Source: JAKAGZ01 sp963783855 (GTDB lineage: Bacteria; Bacteroidota; Ignavibacteria; Ignavibacteriales; Ignavibacteriaceae). From it: a stretch of 64,000 bases of DNA. A model generated the notes under the pieces. It was not told the origin of the DNA, made no database searches, and worked only from the letters and a program-made list of their open reading frames with translations. The stretch is taken from NCBI GenBank assembly GCA_963783855.1, contig CAWAPE010000014.1, positions 1 through 64,000 on the forward strand, read 5' to 3'. A program made the translations under genes and the position numbers. Shown piece after piece: positions 33,353 to 42,202 of the stretch. How positions within the stretch are numbered: position 1 is the first letter of the stretch; every line of letters begins with the position of its first letter.

Positions 33353-34072
33353 TTACTCAAGTTTCAGCCAGGATACACTGCGGTCCCTTTCAAAGCCGAT
33401 TTTTTCAACAAGTTTTTGTGCCGGAATATTTTTTGTTTCACACTGAAGGAAAGGAATTTTTCCGATTTCCCGGCACTGTCTTATTAATGAAATTGTAATC
33501 TCTTTTGCGTAAGTCTTTCTCCTGTACTTTTCAAGAACGTGCAAAGTCCCGAGTGAACCATCATCGTGAGTCAGTCCCCAGGCTACAGGTTTCTCATTAC
33601 TGTAAATACCAGCACTTATCGATTTTTCAATCCTTTCATTTAAATATTCCACAGTTAGTATTTTTTTATAATTTGATTGAGAAATCAAAAATTCCGTATC
33701 CCGAACTGTAAGCTGTTTCGTTTCAAATTTGTTTTTGGGAATTTCTTTTTCCGGGGGAAAATGAAACTGATAAGCATTTATTAACCAATCAATTTGTTTG
33801 TCCTTAGTCAGCAAGTGAATCATCCAGTCATCCATTGCGCCGAAATACTTATCCCCGGGACCCAGTTTTTTTATCAATTCATTAAATTCTTTTTTGTCAT
33901 TACCAGAAAAATAAATCCACTTTTCTTCTTTACATCCCTGTACAAGTACTGAATTATCCACACGAATAAATTTTTCCAGATTATTTTCCTGAATAAAGCC
34001 AATTATGCTGAGATTATAAATTTCATCCTTTTTCAAAAGCCGGATAACTTCGTGTTTTTCTGTTTCCATCAT
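33353..34072 (-). CDS. GNAT family N-acetyltransferase
   Basis: 239 residues. The C-terminal half shows the GNAT core: PVAWGLTHDDGSLGTLHVLEKYRRKTYAKEITISLIRQCREIGKIPFLQCETKNIPAQKLVEKIGFERDRSVSWLKLE, with the acetyl-CoA loop as YRRKTYA. The N-terminal half is divergent. Substrate unknown. Confidence 0.82.
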   Translation of the reverse strand: MMETEKHEVIRLLKKDEIYNLSIIGFIQENNLEKFIRVDNSVLVQGCKEEKWIYFSGNDKKEFNELIKKLGPGDKYFGAMDDWMIHLLTKDKQIDWLINAYQFHFPPEKEIPKNKFETKQLTVRDTEFLISQSNYKKILTVEYLNERIEKSISAGIYSNEKPVAWGLTHDDGSLGTLHVLEKYRRKTYAKEITISLIRQCREIGKIPFLQCETKNIPAQKLVEKIGFERDRSVSWLKLE

Positions 34073-34158
34073 TTCAATAAATGTTAATTTTTTGGCACAA
34101 ATTTGTGATAATTATTAAGTATGTTATTTTATAAAATAATAAAAGAACAGATGAAAAA

Positions 34159-34809
34159 ATGAAACAATTATTGACTATCTTAATAACAACCGCAATGATA
34201 TTAAGTGTCGGGTGCAGACCCAAAACAAACAAAATCACAAAAAACGAGAATGTAAATATGAGCGATCAAAGCACTAAACTGGATACCGCCACCTTTGGAG
34301 AGGGATGTTTCTGGTGCACCGAAGCAGTTTTTGAAAGATTAAAGGGAGTGAAATCAGTCATTTCAGGGTATTCCGGCGGGACTGTTCCTAACCCGACATA
34401 TGAAGCTGTCTGCTCCGGCAAAACGGGTCACGCAGAGGTTTCTCAAATTGTATATGATCCGAATGAAATTAGTTACGAAGAATTATTAATTGTCTTTTTC
34501 AGAACTCACGATCCGACCTCATTAAACCGGCAAGGTGCCGATACCGGGACACAATACCGTTCGGTAATTTTCTACCACAACGAAAAGCAAAAAGACCTGG
34601 CTGAATTTGCTAAAAAGAAGATTAATGAAGAAAAGTTATACGATAAACCCATAGTGACAGAGATTTCTCCGCTTAAAGTTTTTTACCAGGCAGAAAATTA
34701 TCATCAGGATTATTATAACAATAACCCCAACCAGGGCTATTGCGTTTATGTAATTGCACCAAAACTGGAAAAATTTGAAAAACTCTTTAAAGATAAATTG
34801 AAAAAATAA
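34159..34809 (+). CDS. msrA: Peptide-methionine (S)-S-oxide reductase MsrA, lipoprotein form
   Basis: 216 residues. The active site GEGCFWCTE has Cys50 as nucleophile and Glu55; GYSGG, GHAEV and DTGTQYRSVIFYHNE are standard. The N terminus MKQLLTILITTAMILSVGC is a lipoprotein signal with Cys19 lipidated, so this MsrA probably repairs oxidised methionine outside the cytoplasm, unlike the common cytoplasmic enzyme. A repeat hairpin follows. Confidence 0.94.
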   Translation: MKQLLTILITTAMILSVGCRPKTNKITKNENVNMSDQSTKLDTATFGEGCFWCTEAVFERLKGVKSVISGYSGGTVPNPTYEAVCSGKTGHAEVSQIVYDPNEISYEELLIVFFRTHDPTSLNRQGADTGTQYRSVIFYHNEKQKDLAEFAKKKINEEKLYDKPIVTEISPLKVFYQAENYHQDYYNNNPNQGYCVYVIAPKLEKFEKLFKDKLKK

Positions 34810-34816
34810 ACCACTG

Positions 34817-34844
34817 GTAGAGACATGCTTCAGCTTGTCTCTAC
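34817..34844. terminator. Hairpin of the GTAGAGAC family between convergent genes
   Basis: GTAGAGACA (34817-34825) and TGTCTCTAC (34836-34844) are perfect inverted arms; a close relative occurs at 39588-39617. Both lie between convergent genes and probably serve as terminators. Confidence 0.6.
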
Positions 34845-35219
34845 TTAAATAGGTTCTACTTTACACCCTGAAATTCCCACCTCGGTTATCGATCTCTTAT
34901 CTTTATAAGGTATAAAATATAATCCATCGTTACTGCCTGTCCGGCTTTCAAGAGGTTTCATGCTTCCCGAAACCAATGTGGATTTATCTGTTTTTCCTGC
35001 ACGAAATATGAGGTTAAATTGATATGACACAGCGTAATCATTTCTGTTCGCCAGATAAACTACAACCCCGTTATTTTTAACTCCGTTGCCCTCGCTGTAA
35101 TAAATAAAATAAATCTCCAGTCCGTTTTTCTCAAAAAGCCGGGTTAGCGGGGAAAATTGCTTTTGTTGGACCTGATTAAAGAAAGAAAATATTAATAGTA
35201 TATATATTGCAAACTTCAT
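34845..35219 (-). CDS. Hypothetical exported protein
   Basis: 124 residues with signal peptide MKFAIYILLIFSFFNQVQQ. The mature part has beta strands VVVYLANRNDYAVSYQFNLIFRAG and SRTGSNDGLYFIPY, suggesting a small Ig-like or beta-sandwich domain. Not recognised. It lies 39 bp downstream of the DUF1684 gene and is likely co-transcribed with it. Confidence 0.65.
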   Translation of the reverse strand: MKFAIYILLIFSFFNQVQQKQFSPLTRLFEKNGLEIYFIYYSEGNGVKNNGVVVYLANRNDYAVSYQFNLIFRAGKTDKSTLVSGSMKPLESRTGSNDGLYFIPYKDKRSITEVGISGCKVEPI

Positions 35220-35258
35220 TTCCTTACTTCCTAATCAAATTTCCAATCTTAAAAGAAA

Positions 35259-36179
35259 TTAATGATGTCCGTATTTCTTTTCGCCTGCTGTCACTTTCAA
35301 ATTCAGGTAATTCTGTTTAGGAGGAAGTGGACAAGTTGCATAGGGTGTAAAAGCACAGGGCGGATTATACGCTTTGTTAAAATCTAATACTACCCTTCCG
35401 TTTGAGTCTGGCTCAGCCGTATAAAGAAATCTTCCAGCCCCATAAGTTTCTACGCCGCTCGTTTTATCGGCAAAGATTATAAAGAACTGATTTCCTTCCT
35501 GTATAACATCCAGCTTATAGGATTCTCCATCTTTATCAAATAATAACGAGCCAGGGCATGTGTCCTCTTCAACGGTTCCAATTATAGTTGGTATAGAAAT
35601 AATTTTAGGCGGATCATATTTTATAAATGTGGCGTTGAATTTCCAGTCTTCATCAATCGGGTAAACCTCTGTTCCGTTAAATTCTTTTACAAGATCGGCA
35701 TCCAGATTTCGTAGTCTTATTCCATACCTGTCGCCTCTTTTAATTACAAACCATCTTAAAAACCCAAGCTCCAGTATGGTTGTATTCCCGGACATATCGT
35801 TTTCTAAAATCATTTCTTTTACTGGCTTTCCACCTGATGCTACTTTAACTCCAGGTTCTATTTTTACTGAGACCACACTATCTTTTAAAGTAAATATGCC
35901 AACCAGGCCGGGAGCTTTTCCTTTTGGAAAAACAATATCGTTACCGGGATTTGTGCCAAATGTATTTTCCCCGGGTTTAAGCCAGTAAAGACCCGCCAGA
36001 TTTAACCAGCCATTATCTTTCTTCAGATTTTCTATCCGGTTACTACGCCATTGATTTATCTGATTTATATATTCTGTGCTACCTTTATCTTTATTAGCAT
36101 CACTGCAACCACTTATTAAAACTGAAAAAATTATCATCAAAAGCAGAGCTGTTGCTCCGGATATTTTTCTTTGTATCAT
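35259..36179 (-). CDS. DUF1684 lipoprotein
   Basis: 306 residues. Lipoprotein signal MIQRKISGATALLLMIIFSVLISGC. DUF1684 features are clear: WRSNRIENLKKDNGWLNLAGLYWLKPGENTFGT near the N terminus and VVLDFNKAYNPPCAFTPYATCPLPPKQNYL near the C terminus, ending in KKYGHH. Function of the family is not established to my knowledge. Exposed outside the cytoplasmic membrane. Confidence 0.9.
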   Translation of the reverse strand: MIQRKISGATALLLMIIFSVLISGCSDANKDKGSTEYINQINQWRSNRIENLKKDNGWLNLAGLYWLKPGENTFGTNPGNDIVFPKGKAPGLVGIFTLKDSVVSVKIEPGVKVASGGKPVKEMILENDMSGNTTILELGFLRWFVIKRGDRYGIRLRNLDADLVKEFNGTEVYPIDEDWKFNATFIKYDPPKIISIPTIIGTVEEDTCPGSLLFDKDGESYKLDVIQEGNQFFIIFADKTSGVETYGAGRFLYTAEPDSNGRVVLDFNKAYNPPCAFTPYATCPLPPKQNYLNLKVTAGEKKYGHH

Positions 36180-36470
36180 ATTTATTCCCGGCTTTAATTA
36201 AATGATTAACAAATTTATAATTCTTAATATATAAAAAGTTTAATGCGAAAATTAATCGAATTAATTTTATTCCATTGTTTTATATAAAAAATCGTTATAT
36301 GTTAAATCAGCTAAAAGACTTATTTTATATGAACTTACTGAAGGTAAGTCAACCGATAAATTCAGCTTGAAAAGCCCGGTAGAGATTCATTATGGATTAT
36401 TCTAAAGACTTATGTGATTACAAAGATATTTATTAGGTTTCTTTATATATTTTTTATAATTAATACCATT

Positions 36471-37367
36471 ATGAAAAAGAGTTATTTCTTACTGATAATT
36501 AGTCTTTTAATATCTTTCACAGTGCAAGGATGTACAAAAGAATTAAAACCAGAAAAATTAAAAAAAGCTTCCCGGGTCGACCGAAATAAAAATGCTTCTA
36601 AAAAGGATTATTCAGAACAGCAGCTTACTCAAATAAATTTTGATGAGTACAGCATCATCTTCGCATTTAGTGATACTGAAGGAAAAGAAATTCTTGCAAT
36701 AAGTGACACGCTCCCCGATCCAACCCTTTACACACATACAATTTCAGAAGAAGGAAAAATAGTCCCTGTAACCTATAAAGGAAAAAAACCGGGAGATGAA
36801 GAAAAATATTTTCAGCAGGTATATAGTAATTTTGAAAACTGCGGCGGATATTTATTTGAGACAGGCAACCAAAAGGTCGACTATAAAAATATAAATATTT
36901 TAATGACTGATAATTTTTTAAAAGAAAGAAAATATATCAAGAACTTAAAACCAGAAAAAAAACCACTTGATAAAAGTATTCTTGGTTCTCTCGAATCTCA
37001 AATGGGCAAGAAAATAAAAAACTCGTTCCCTATTGCTAAAATTGATAACAGGGGAAGTTTATACGCAGTTAATTATGAGTTATCAGGAGACACGGCACTG
37101 TTTTCATTTGTCTTTATCACTTCCGGCAACTTACTTATCAAAGACAATTATGGTGAATATGATCCGGGCGGGACATGGAGAGCAGGCGATAATGGTTACG
37201 TAAAGCCCGGAATGTTTGAAGTGCTAGCAGCTTTTCAGGGCAAAGATGGAATCGAATTTGCGATTGACTGGAAAGGAAGTGAGGGCGATTATATTGAGTA
37301 CCTTGTAGAAAACGGCAATGTACTCGAAATGGCAAAAAATGAATATCGATATACATTGCCGAATTAG
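36471..37367 (+). CDS. Hypothetical lipoprotein
   Basis: About 298 residues. I place the start at the ATG giving MKKSYFLLIISLLISFTVQGC with lipobox cysteine 21; upstream in-frame start at 36414 would bury this signal. The mature protein is lysine-rich with no recognised domain. The preceding 290 bp contain no supported gene. Confidence 0.72.
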   Translation: MKKSYFLLIISLLISFTVQGCTKELKPEKLKKASRVDRNKNASKKDYSEQQLTQINFDEYSIIFAFSDTEGKEILAISDTLPDPTLYTHTISEEGKIVPVTYKGKKPGDEEKYFQQVYSNFENCGGYLFETGNQKVDYKNINILMTDNFLKERKYIKNLKPEKKPLDKSILGSLESQMGKKIKNSFPIAKIDNRGSLYAVNYELSGDTALFSFVFITSGNLLIKDNYGEYDPGGTWRAGDNGYVKPGMFEVLAAFQGKDGIEFAIDWKGSEGDYIEYLVENGNVLEMAKNEYRYTLPN

Positions 37368-37370
37368 AAA

Positions 37371-38039
37371 TTATTTCTCAAATACTACAGAATCCGATTT
37401 TGCCCCCAGATTTGTAAGTGTATTCGTTATGTCTTTAACAAATGGATCCGGTCCGCAGACGTAAAAATCCTGTTCAAAGTTATTAATCTTTTGTTTTAAG
37501 AACTCTTCGTTTATTCTACCATGATCATATTTATCGTTTTTTTCTTCGGTAAGAGTATTGTAAAAATTATTCCCCAATATATTTTGAAATTCATCTTTTA
37601 AGATTATATCTTTTTCTGTTTTATTGGAAAATATCAGGCGGTTTCCATTAAGTTTATCCTCTTTCTGTAATTGTCTGAATATCGCAATAAAAGGAGTTAC
37701 ACCGGCGCCGCCCGCAATAAAAACTCCCTGTCCTTTATAATTTATCGCACCCCAGACATCTCGAATTATCAACTCATCTCCCTCTTTAACTTTTCCCAGC
37801 TCTTCTGTTACACCGTGATGATCAGTATAAACTTTAATTGTAAATTCAAGCAGGGGCCAATCGTTTAAGCCGGTAAATGTGAATGGACGCTTTTCATCTT
37901 TGAGTAATTTTTTATTAATGGATGCTTCGGTTGCCTGCCCCGGTGTAAAACTGTATCCCTCAGGTTTTGAAACTGAAAATCTTCTTACATCATGAGTTAC
38001 GTTTTCAACTTTTAATACTTTTACAATATGCTCTTTCAT
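37371..38039 (-). CDS. Ferredoxin-NADP reductase-like flavoprotein
   Basis: 222 residues. FAD-binding domain with GYSFTPGQATEASINKKLLKDEKRPFTFTGL (RPFT replacing the RxYS/T motif) and NAD(P)-binding domain with GVFIAGGAGVTPFIAIFRQL and FYVCGPDPFVKDI. It transfers electrons between NAD(P)H and an unknown partner. No ferredoxin domain is fused. Convergent to the preceding lipoprotein gene. Confidence 0.88.
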   Translation of the reverse strand: MKEHIVKVLKVENVTHDVRRFSVSKPEGYSFTPGQATEASINKKLLKDEKRPFTFTGLNDWPLLEFTIKVYTDHHGVTEELGKVKEGDELIIRDVWGAINYKGQGVFIAGGAGVTPFIAIFRQLQKEDKLNGNRLIFSNKTEKDIILKDEFQNILGNNFYNTLTEEKNDKYDHGRINEEFLKQKINNFEQDFYVCGPDPFVKDITNTLTNLGAKSDSVVFEK

Positions 38040-38206
38040 ATTAATTCTCTTTTTGTTGTTAAGGGTAACTTTTATATAAAGTTAAGCACTCAAAACAACA
38101 ATGTAAATACAAAAAATGGTTTTCAAAGCTGATTCAATATAAATAATCTTAATAGAAATTCTTATCTTTGAATAATTCATTTCTTAAAATTAAATACGAT
38201 GTTAAA

Positions 38207-39229
38207 ATGAGCGCAAAAACAGGTGTTTTGCTAATTCAACTTGGCACTCCGGATAGTCCTTCTGTACCGGATGTGAGAAAATATTTAAGAGAATTCTTAA
38301 GCGATGAACGGGTGATTGATATTTCCTGGCTTGCAAGAACCTTGCTTGTGAATTTAATCATTGCGCCATTCAGGGCCCCGAAATCTGCAAAAATTTATCA
38401 GCAGCTCTGGACAGAAAAAGGTTCTCCACTCCTTTATTACAGTGAAAATCTTCAAAAAAAATTACAGAAAGTAATCGGCGATGATTTTGAAATTGAACTC
38501 GCAATGAGATATCAAAGCCCTTCTATGGATTCTGTTCTTGAAAGAATGAGAAACAAACATTATAACAAAATAATTATTCTTCCCCTGTTTCCTCAATATG
38601 CTTCAGCTACAAACGGTTCTGCGATTGATAAAGCTATGAAAATAATAAGGAAATGGTGGGTAATTCCGGATATAAAAATTATCAGCCAGTTTTTTGATGA
38701 TGAAGGTTACATAAACTGCTTTGTTGAAAACGCAAAGAAACATAAAATTGAAGAATATGATCACGTGTTGTTCAGTTATCACGGACTTCCGGAAAGACAG
38801 GTGGATAAAGTTTATGATGACGGTAAGCCATGCTCTGATCACAATTGCGAAAATGAAATTACGGAAGACAATAAATTTTGTTACAAAGCAACCTGTTATG
38901 CAACCACACGATCACTAGCTGAAAGGCTCAATATTCCTAAGGAAAAATATACTGTTTGCTTTCAATCACGTCTTGACGATAAATGGCTGAAACCTTTCGC
39001 CGATAAAACGGTAATTGAAAAAGCAAAAGAAGGGGCGAAAAAACTACTGGTTTTCAGTCCAGCTTTTGTAGCAGATTGTCTTGAAACAACAATTGAAATC
39101 GGTCACGAATATCAACAGCTATTAGTTGAAAACGGTGGAGAAAAAGTACAACTTGTTGAAAGCCTTAATGATTCCGATTCCTGGGTTAATGCTGTTAAAA
39201 ATTTAATAATTGCAAAGTCAAACCAATAA
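38207..39229 (+). CDS. hemH: Ferrochelatase
   Basis: About 340 residues from ATG 38207 (an in-frame TTG at 38168 is less likely). Catalyses insertion of iron into a porphyrin, the last or near-last step of heme synthesis. Motifs: GVLLIQLGTPDSPSVPDVRKYLREFLSD, conserved His in LFSYHGLPERQ, and LVFSPAFVADCLETTIEIGHEY with the conserved Glu. Heme demand fits the c-type cytochromes in this window. Stop codon overlaps the next start (TAATG). Confidence 0.93.
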   Translation: MSAKTGVLLIQLGTPDSPSVPDVRKYLREFLSDERVIDISWLARTLLVNLIIAPFRAPKSAKIYQQLWTEKGSPLLYYSENLQKKLQKVIGDDFEIELAMRYQSPSMDSVLERMRNKHYNKIIILPLFPQYASATNGSAIDKAMKIIRKWWVIPDIKIISQFFDDEGYINCFVENAKKHKIEEYDHVLFSYHGLPERQVDKVYDDGKPCSDHNCENEITEDNKFCYKATCYATTRSLAERLNIPKEKYTVCFQSRLDDKWLKPFADKTVIEKAKEGAKKLLVFSPAFVADCLETTIEIGHEYQQLLVENGGEKVQLVESLNDSDSWVNAVKNLIIAKSNQ

Positions 39230-39587
39230 TGTCGCCAAAAGAATTAATAAGAAAATGGGTTGATGCCTTTAATAAAGCTGATGCAGATAAACTCGCATCC
39301 TTTTATTCTGAAAATGCAATAAATCACCAGGTTACCAATGAGCCGGTAAAAGGAAAAGAAGCTATCCGGAATATGTTTATGACAGAATTTTCAAATGCTA
39401 AAATGACCTGCATTGTAGAGAATATATTCGAGGATGCAAACTGGGGAATTTTAGAATGGAAGGACCCTTTGGGTTTAAGAGGCTGCGGGTTTTTAAAATT
39501 GAAAATGATAAAGTAGTTTTTCAACGTGGTTACTGGGATAAATTGTCTTTCTTAAGACAACACCATTTGCCCTTGCCGAAAAAATAA
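39229..39587 (+). pseudogene. SnoaL/NTF2-like protein, frameshifted near the 3' end
   Basis: An intact ORF runs to 39516 (95 residues), with SPKELIRKWVDAFNKADADKLASFYSENAINHQVT typical of the NTF2-like/SnoaL family. The other frame continues in homologous style, FKIENDKVVFQRGYWDKLSFLRQHHLPLPKK, to a stop at 39587, so a one-base indel in the GGGTTTTTAAAA tract near 39490 probably breaks a protein of about 118 residues. Overlaps the hemH stop by one base. Function unknown. Confidence 0.7.
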
Positions 39588-39617
39588 TGTAGAGACGCAG
39601 CGTGAAGCGTCTCTACA
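39588..39617. terminator. Hairpin of the GTAGAGAC family between convergent genes
   Basis: TGTAGAGACGC and GCGTCTCTACA form a perfect 11-bp stem around an 8-nt loop; related to the hairpin at 34817-34844. It lies between the convergent NTF2-like and DUF2807 genes. Confidence 0.65.
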
Positions 39618-39624
39618 AAACATA

Positions 39625-40335
39625 TTAATCTCCTCTTGAAACTCCTGCGCCGCCGCTAAAACTTGTGTTGCCCAATGAAACATTTCCATAGTAATATAAT
39701 CTTGAGCCGCCGCTCTGATCGGAATTTAAGGTGCCATCCATGTTTACCCACACAGTTGAACCACCTGAAAGATCTGCGTTAACATTGATGACAGCAAAAT
39801 TTTTCAATTTAATTTTACTTCCTCCCGAACCATCTGCGCTGAGGTTTTTTCCTTTACCTGAAAGTTCTATCCAGCTGCCACCGGATGTTTCCACGTTTAA
39901 ATTGCCACAGGTCAATGTTCCTCTTAATTCTGCGCCACCGGATGTCTCAGCACTAAATGACTTTCCACCAACATTCATTGAAATATTTCCTTCTGCTCCG
40001 CCGCTCAAATCAATTGCAGTTAATTCGGGCATAGTAATTTTTACTTCAACATCACCTCTCCTGTGATGGCCGAACCACCCCCATCCGCTTCTGTCGTAAT
40101 AAATATCAAGTGTCCCGTTTCTTTTTTCAACCATTAAATCCTCAAAATCTTTTTCATCACCCGTAATAGTAATAGAATAATTATTGGATTGAGTTACAGT
40201 AACGTGCATTCCGCTTCCGACAGAAACACCTGTGAAATCTTTAATGCTGTACGTTTTTGTTTTCTCCCCTGCATAGGCAGATGATGCTAAAAATACAAAC
40301 ATCAATAATGCTAGTGGAAATAGAATCTTTTTCAT
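39625..40335 (-). CDS. DUF2807 head-GIN domain exported protein
   Basis: About 236 residues from the ATG at 40335 with GGAG upstream. Signal peptide MKKILFPLALLMFVFLASSAYA. The mature part is a beta-helix-like DUF2807 domain, with repeated SGGAEG, SGGAELRG, SGGSWIELSG, SGGSKIKL, SGGSTVWV and SGGSRLYYYG turns. Family described as putative autotransporter-adhesin-like; function unproven. Confidence 0.9.
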   Translation of the reverse strand: MKKILFPLALLMFVFLASSAYAGEKTKTYSIKDFTGVSVGSGMHVTVTQSNNYSITITGDEKDFEDLMVEKRNGTLDIYYDRSGWGWFGHHRRGDVEVKITMPELTAIDLSGGAEGNISMNVGGKSFSAETSGGAELRGTLTCGNLNVETSGGSWIELSGKGKNLSADGSGGSKIKLKNFAVINVNADLSGGSTVWVNMDGTLNSDQSGGSRLYYYGNVSLGNTSFSGGAGVSRGD

Positions 40336-40552
40336 TTTATTTATCTCCAAGTATTTTATGAAATTTCAAGCTGTGTCTATAAAAGTTTAGACTTAATCTA
40401 TTGAAAAAAGGTTGCGGTGTATATAAATTTATTATGGCCGGTAGATTTGGTGTGATATGTGGATTAGGCTAATGACAGATTCCAACAAATTACTTTGTGC
40501 TTTTAAGCTTCATTTATCAACTTTTTACCAATAGTAAAGAATAGAATCTGGG

Positions 40553-40584
40553 AAAAAACGAGACTCCCCTTTTAAGAGAGCCTC
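40553..40584 (-). terminator. Rho-independent terminator of the serine hydrolase gene
   Basis: On the minus strand GAGGCTCTC pairs with GGGAGTCTC (two G-U pairs), followed by GTTTTTTC. Confidence 0.75.
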
Positions 40585-40593
40585 ACAAAAGTC

Positions 40594-42132
40594 TTATTTC
40601 ATTTTCACAAACTTTGTGTCCGGCCAGGGAACAGATGCCAGAGTAATTGAAATGATATTGTCGTCTTTTTTATTTTTCTCAATTATAATTTTTGATTTGA
40701 ACGCAACCATATCTGCAATCAATAAGTCTTTTTGTGGCTCTGTAATCTTCCCATTAAGATTACCAATACTTGCTGTAAGAAATTGTCCGCGGTACCATAT
40801 CTTCAACGTTCCTAAATCTTCGTTGTAATAAGTTCCAGTCAAATTATTTCTTTCTTTTTTTGTTAAGAAATCCTGCTCGTCTTTTTTAACGGTAGCTTTC
40901 TCTCTGCTTTTATTAATGCGTTCTTTATACGCCGCGTATTCTTTCTCCGCGATCTGATCTGCGTCTTTTTTTCCGCTTAATAAATTGTAAGCATAATCAG
41001 CAACAAGGTCCGGTAGAAAGAAACCTTCGCCGTCATCGTTAACAAATCCCGCCACACCAATTTTATATTTTGGCATAAATGATATGTGAGATCTGAAACC
41101 CGCATACCCGCCAAAATGATGGATTAAAAGATCATCGTTATAGTCAGATAAATACCAGCCGAACCCATAAGCAAATCTCTTGTAATTATAAAAAGTCTTC
41201 GAGAGATCGATCTGCGCTGAATGCATTTCATTCATTGATCTTTCAGAAACAATTTGCCGACCGTTAAATTCCCCGTTATTAACATTAAATAAAAGCCAGT
41301 TTGCAGCATCTTTAGCTGTTGTTATTATGCCGCCGGCAGCATGCATAGTTTTATCAGTTTTAATGTATTCCAGCTTTCCAGCCTTTCCATCTATAACGGT
41401 ATAAGGCTGAGCAAGTTCAGTATTTGAATAAGAAGAGACATATGCGTGAGTTGAATTCATCCTGAGCGGTTTAAATATTTTTTCTTCAAGAACATCCTGC
41501 CAGGGTTTACCTGTTAATTTATTAATGATTAACCCGGTTAATACATAACCTAAATTTGAGTAGCGAAACGAGTGTCCTTTAAAAATACTTTTATTAAACA
41601 ATTTTAAAATTAAACTATCTGTTTGATCGCCGGTAAAGGCCGTTCGTAAAACCACAGGTATATTTTCAATTCCTGATCTGTGTGTTAGTAAATCACGGAT
41701 GCTGATTGTTTCTGCGGATAACGGCGAGTTAAATTTCAATGCGGGCAGATAGGTACTAATCGGCGCGTCCAGATCTAACACACCTTCATCAGCTAATATT
41801 TTTGCAGCGGTTCCCACAAAAGATTTTGTTGCTGACGCTATATAAATTGGGGTTTCATTTGTTAATGGTAATTTATTTTCTACATTTCTGTAACCGTATC
41901 CTTTTGAAAATAGAATCTTGTTTCCATGAACAATTGAGAGCGAAAAGCCCGCTTTATAATTTGTCTCTTTTATAACTTTTTGAATAAAAGAATCGATTTT
42001 ATTTGAAAATTCTACGGTCTTTGAGTCTTTACTGACTTCAATCCTGCTGCCGGAAAAGATAATAACAGCCAGAATACCGGCTAAAAATGACAATATTCGC
42101 AGAAATTTGAAGGATTTATCCTGAAATGACAT
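40594..42132 (-). CDS. Serine hydrolase (class C beta-lactamase / D-alanyl-D-alanine carboxypeptidase type)
   Basis: 512 residues. N-terminal membrane segment or signal (FLRILSFLAGILAVIIFSG), then a beta-lactamase-fold domain with nucleophile S100 in SATKS (S-x-x-K), FRYSNLGYVLTG (Y-x-N), and HHFGGYAGFRS (H-x-G). A C-terminal domain (from about residue 410) is beta-rich, as in many family members. It may be an esterase or D-stereospecific peptidase; specificity unknown. Confidence 0.9.
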   Translation of the reverse strand: MSFQDKSFKFLRILSFLAGILAVIIFSGSRIEVSKDSKTVEFSNKIDSFIQKVIKETNYKAGFSLSIVHGNKILFSKGYGYRNVENKLPLTNETPIYIASATKSFVGTAAKILADEGVLDLDAPISTYLPALKFNSPLSAETISIRDLLTHRSGIENIPVVLRTAFTGDQTDSLILKLFNKSIFKGHSFRYSNLGYVLTGLIINKLTGKPWQDVLEEKIFKPLRMNSTHAYVSSYSNTELAQPYTVIDGKAGKLEYIKTDKTMHAAGGIITTAKDAANWLLFNVNNGEFNGRQIVSERSMNEMHSAQIDLSKTFYNYKRFAYGFGWYLSDYNDDLLIHHFGGYAGFRSHISFMPKYKIGVAGFVNDDGEGFFLPDLVADYAYNLLSGKKDADQIAEKEYAAYKERINKSREKATVKKDEQDFLTKKERNNLTGTYYNEDLGTLKIWYRGQFLTASIGNLNGKITEPQKDLLIADMVAFKSKIIIEKNKKDDNIISITLASVPWPDTKFVKMK

Positions 42133-42202
42133 GGGAACTCCAGTTAGATATTACTTTAGCTACAGGGTTTTGACGGGAGAAGATTCAGATTGGTTACACT
42201 AA

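Noticed and set aside
36180..36470. Short ORFs before the lipoprotein gene at 36471
   Set aside because: None has more than about 25 codons or a recognisable ribosome-binding site.
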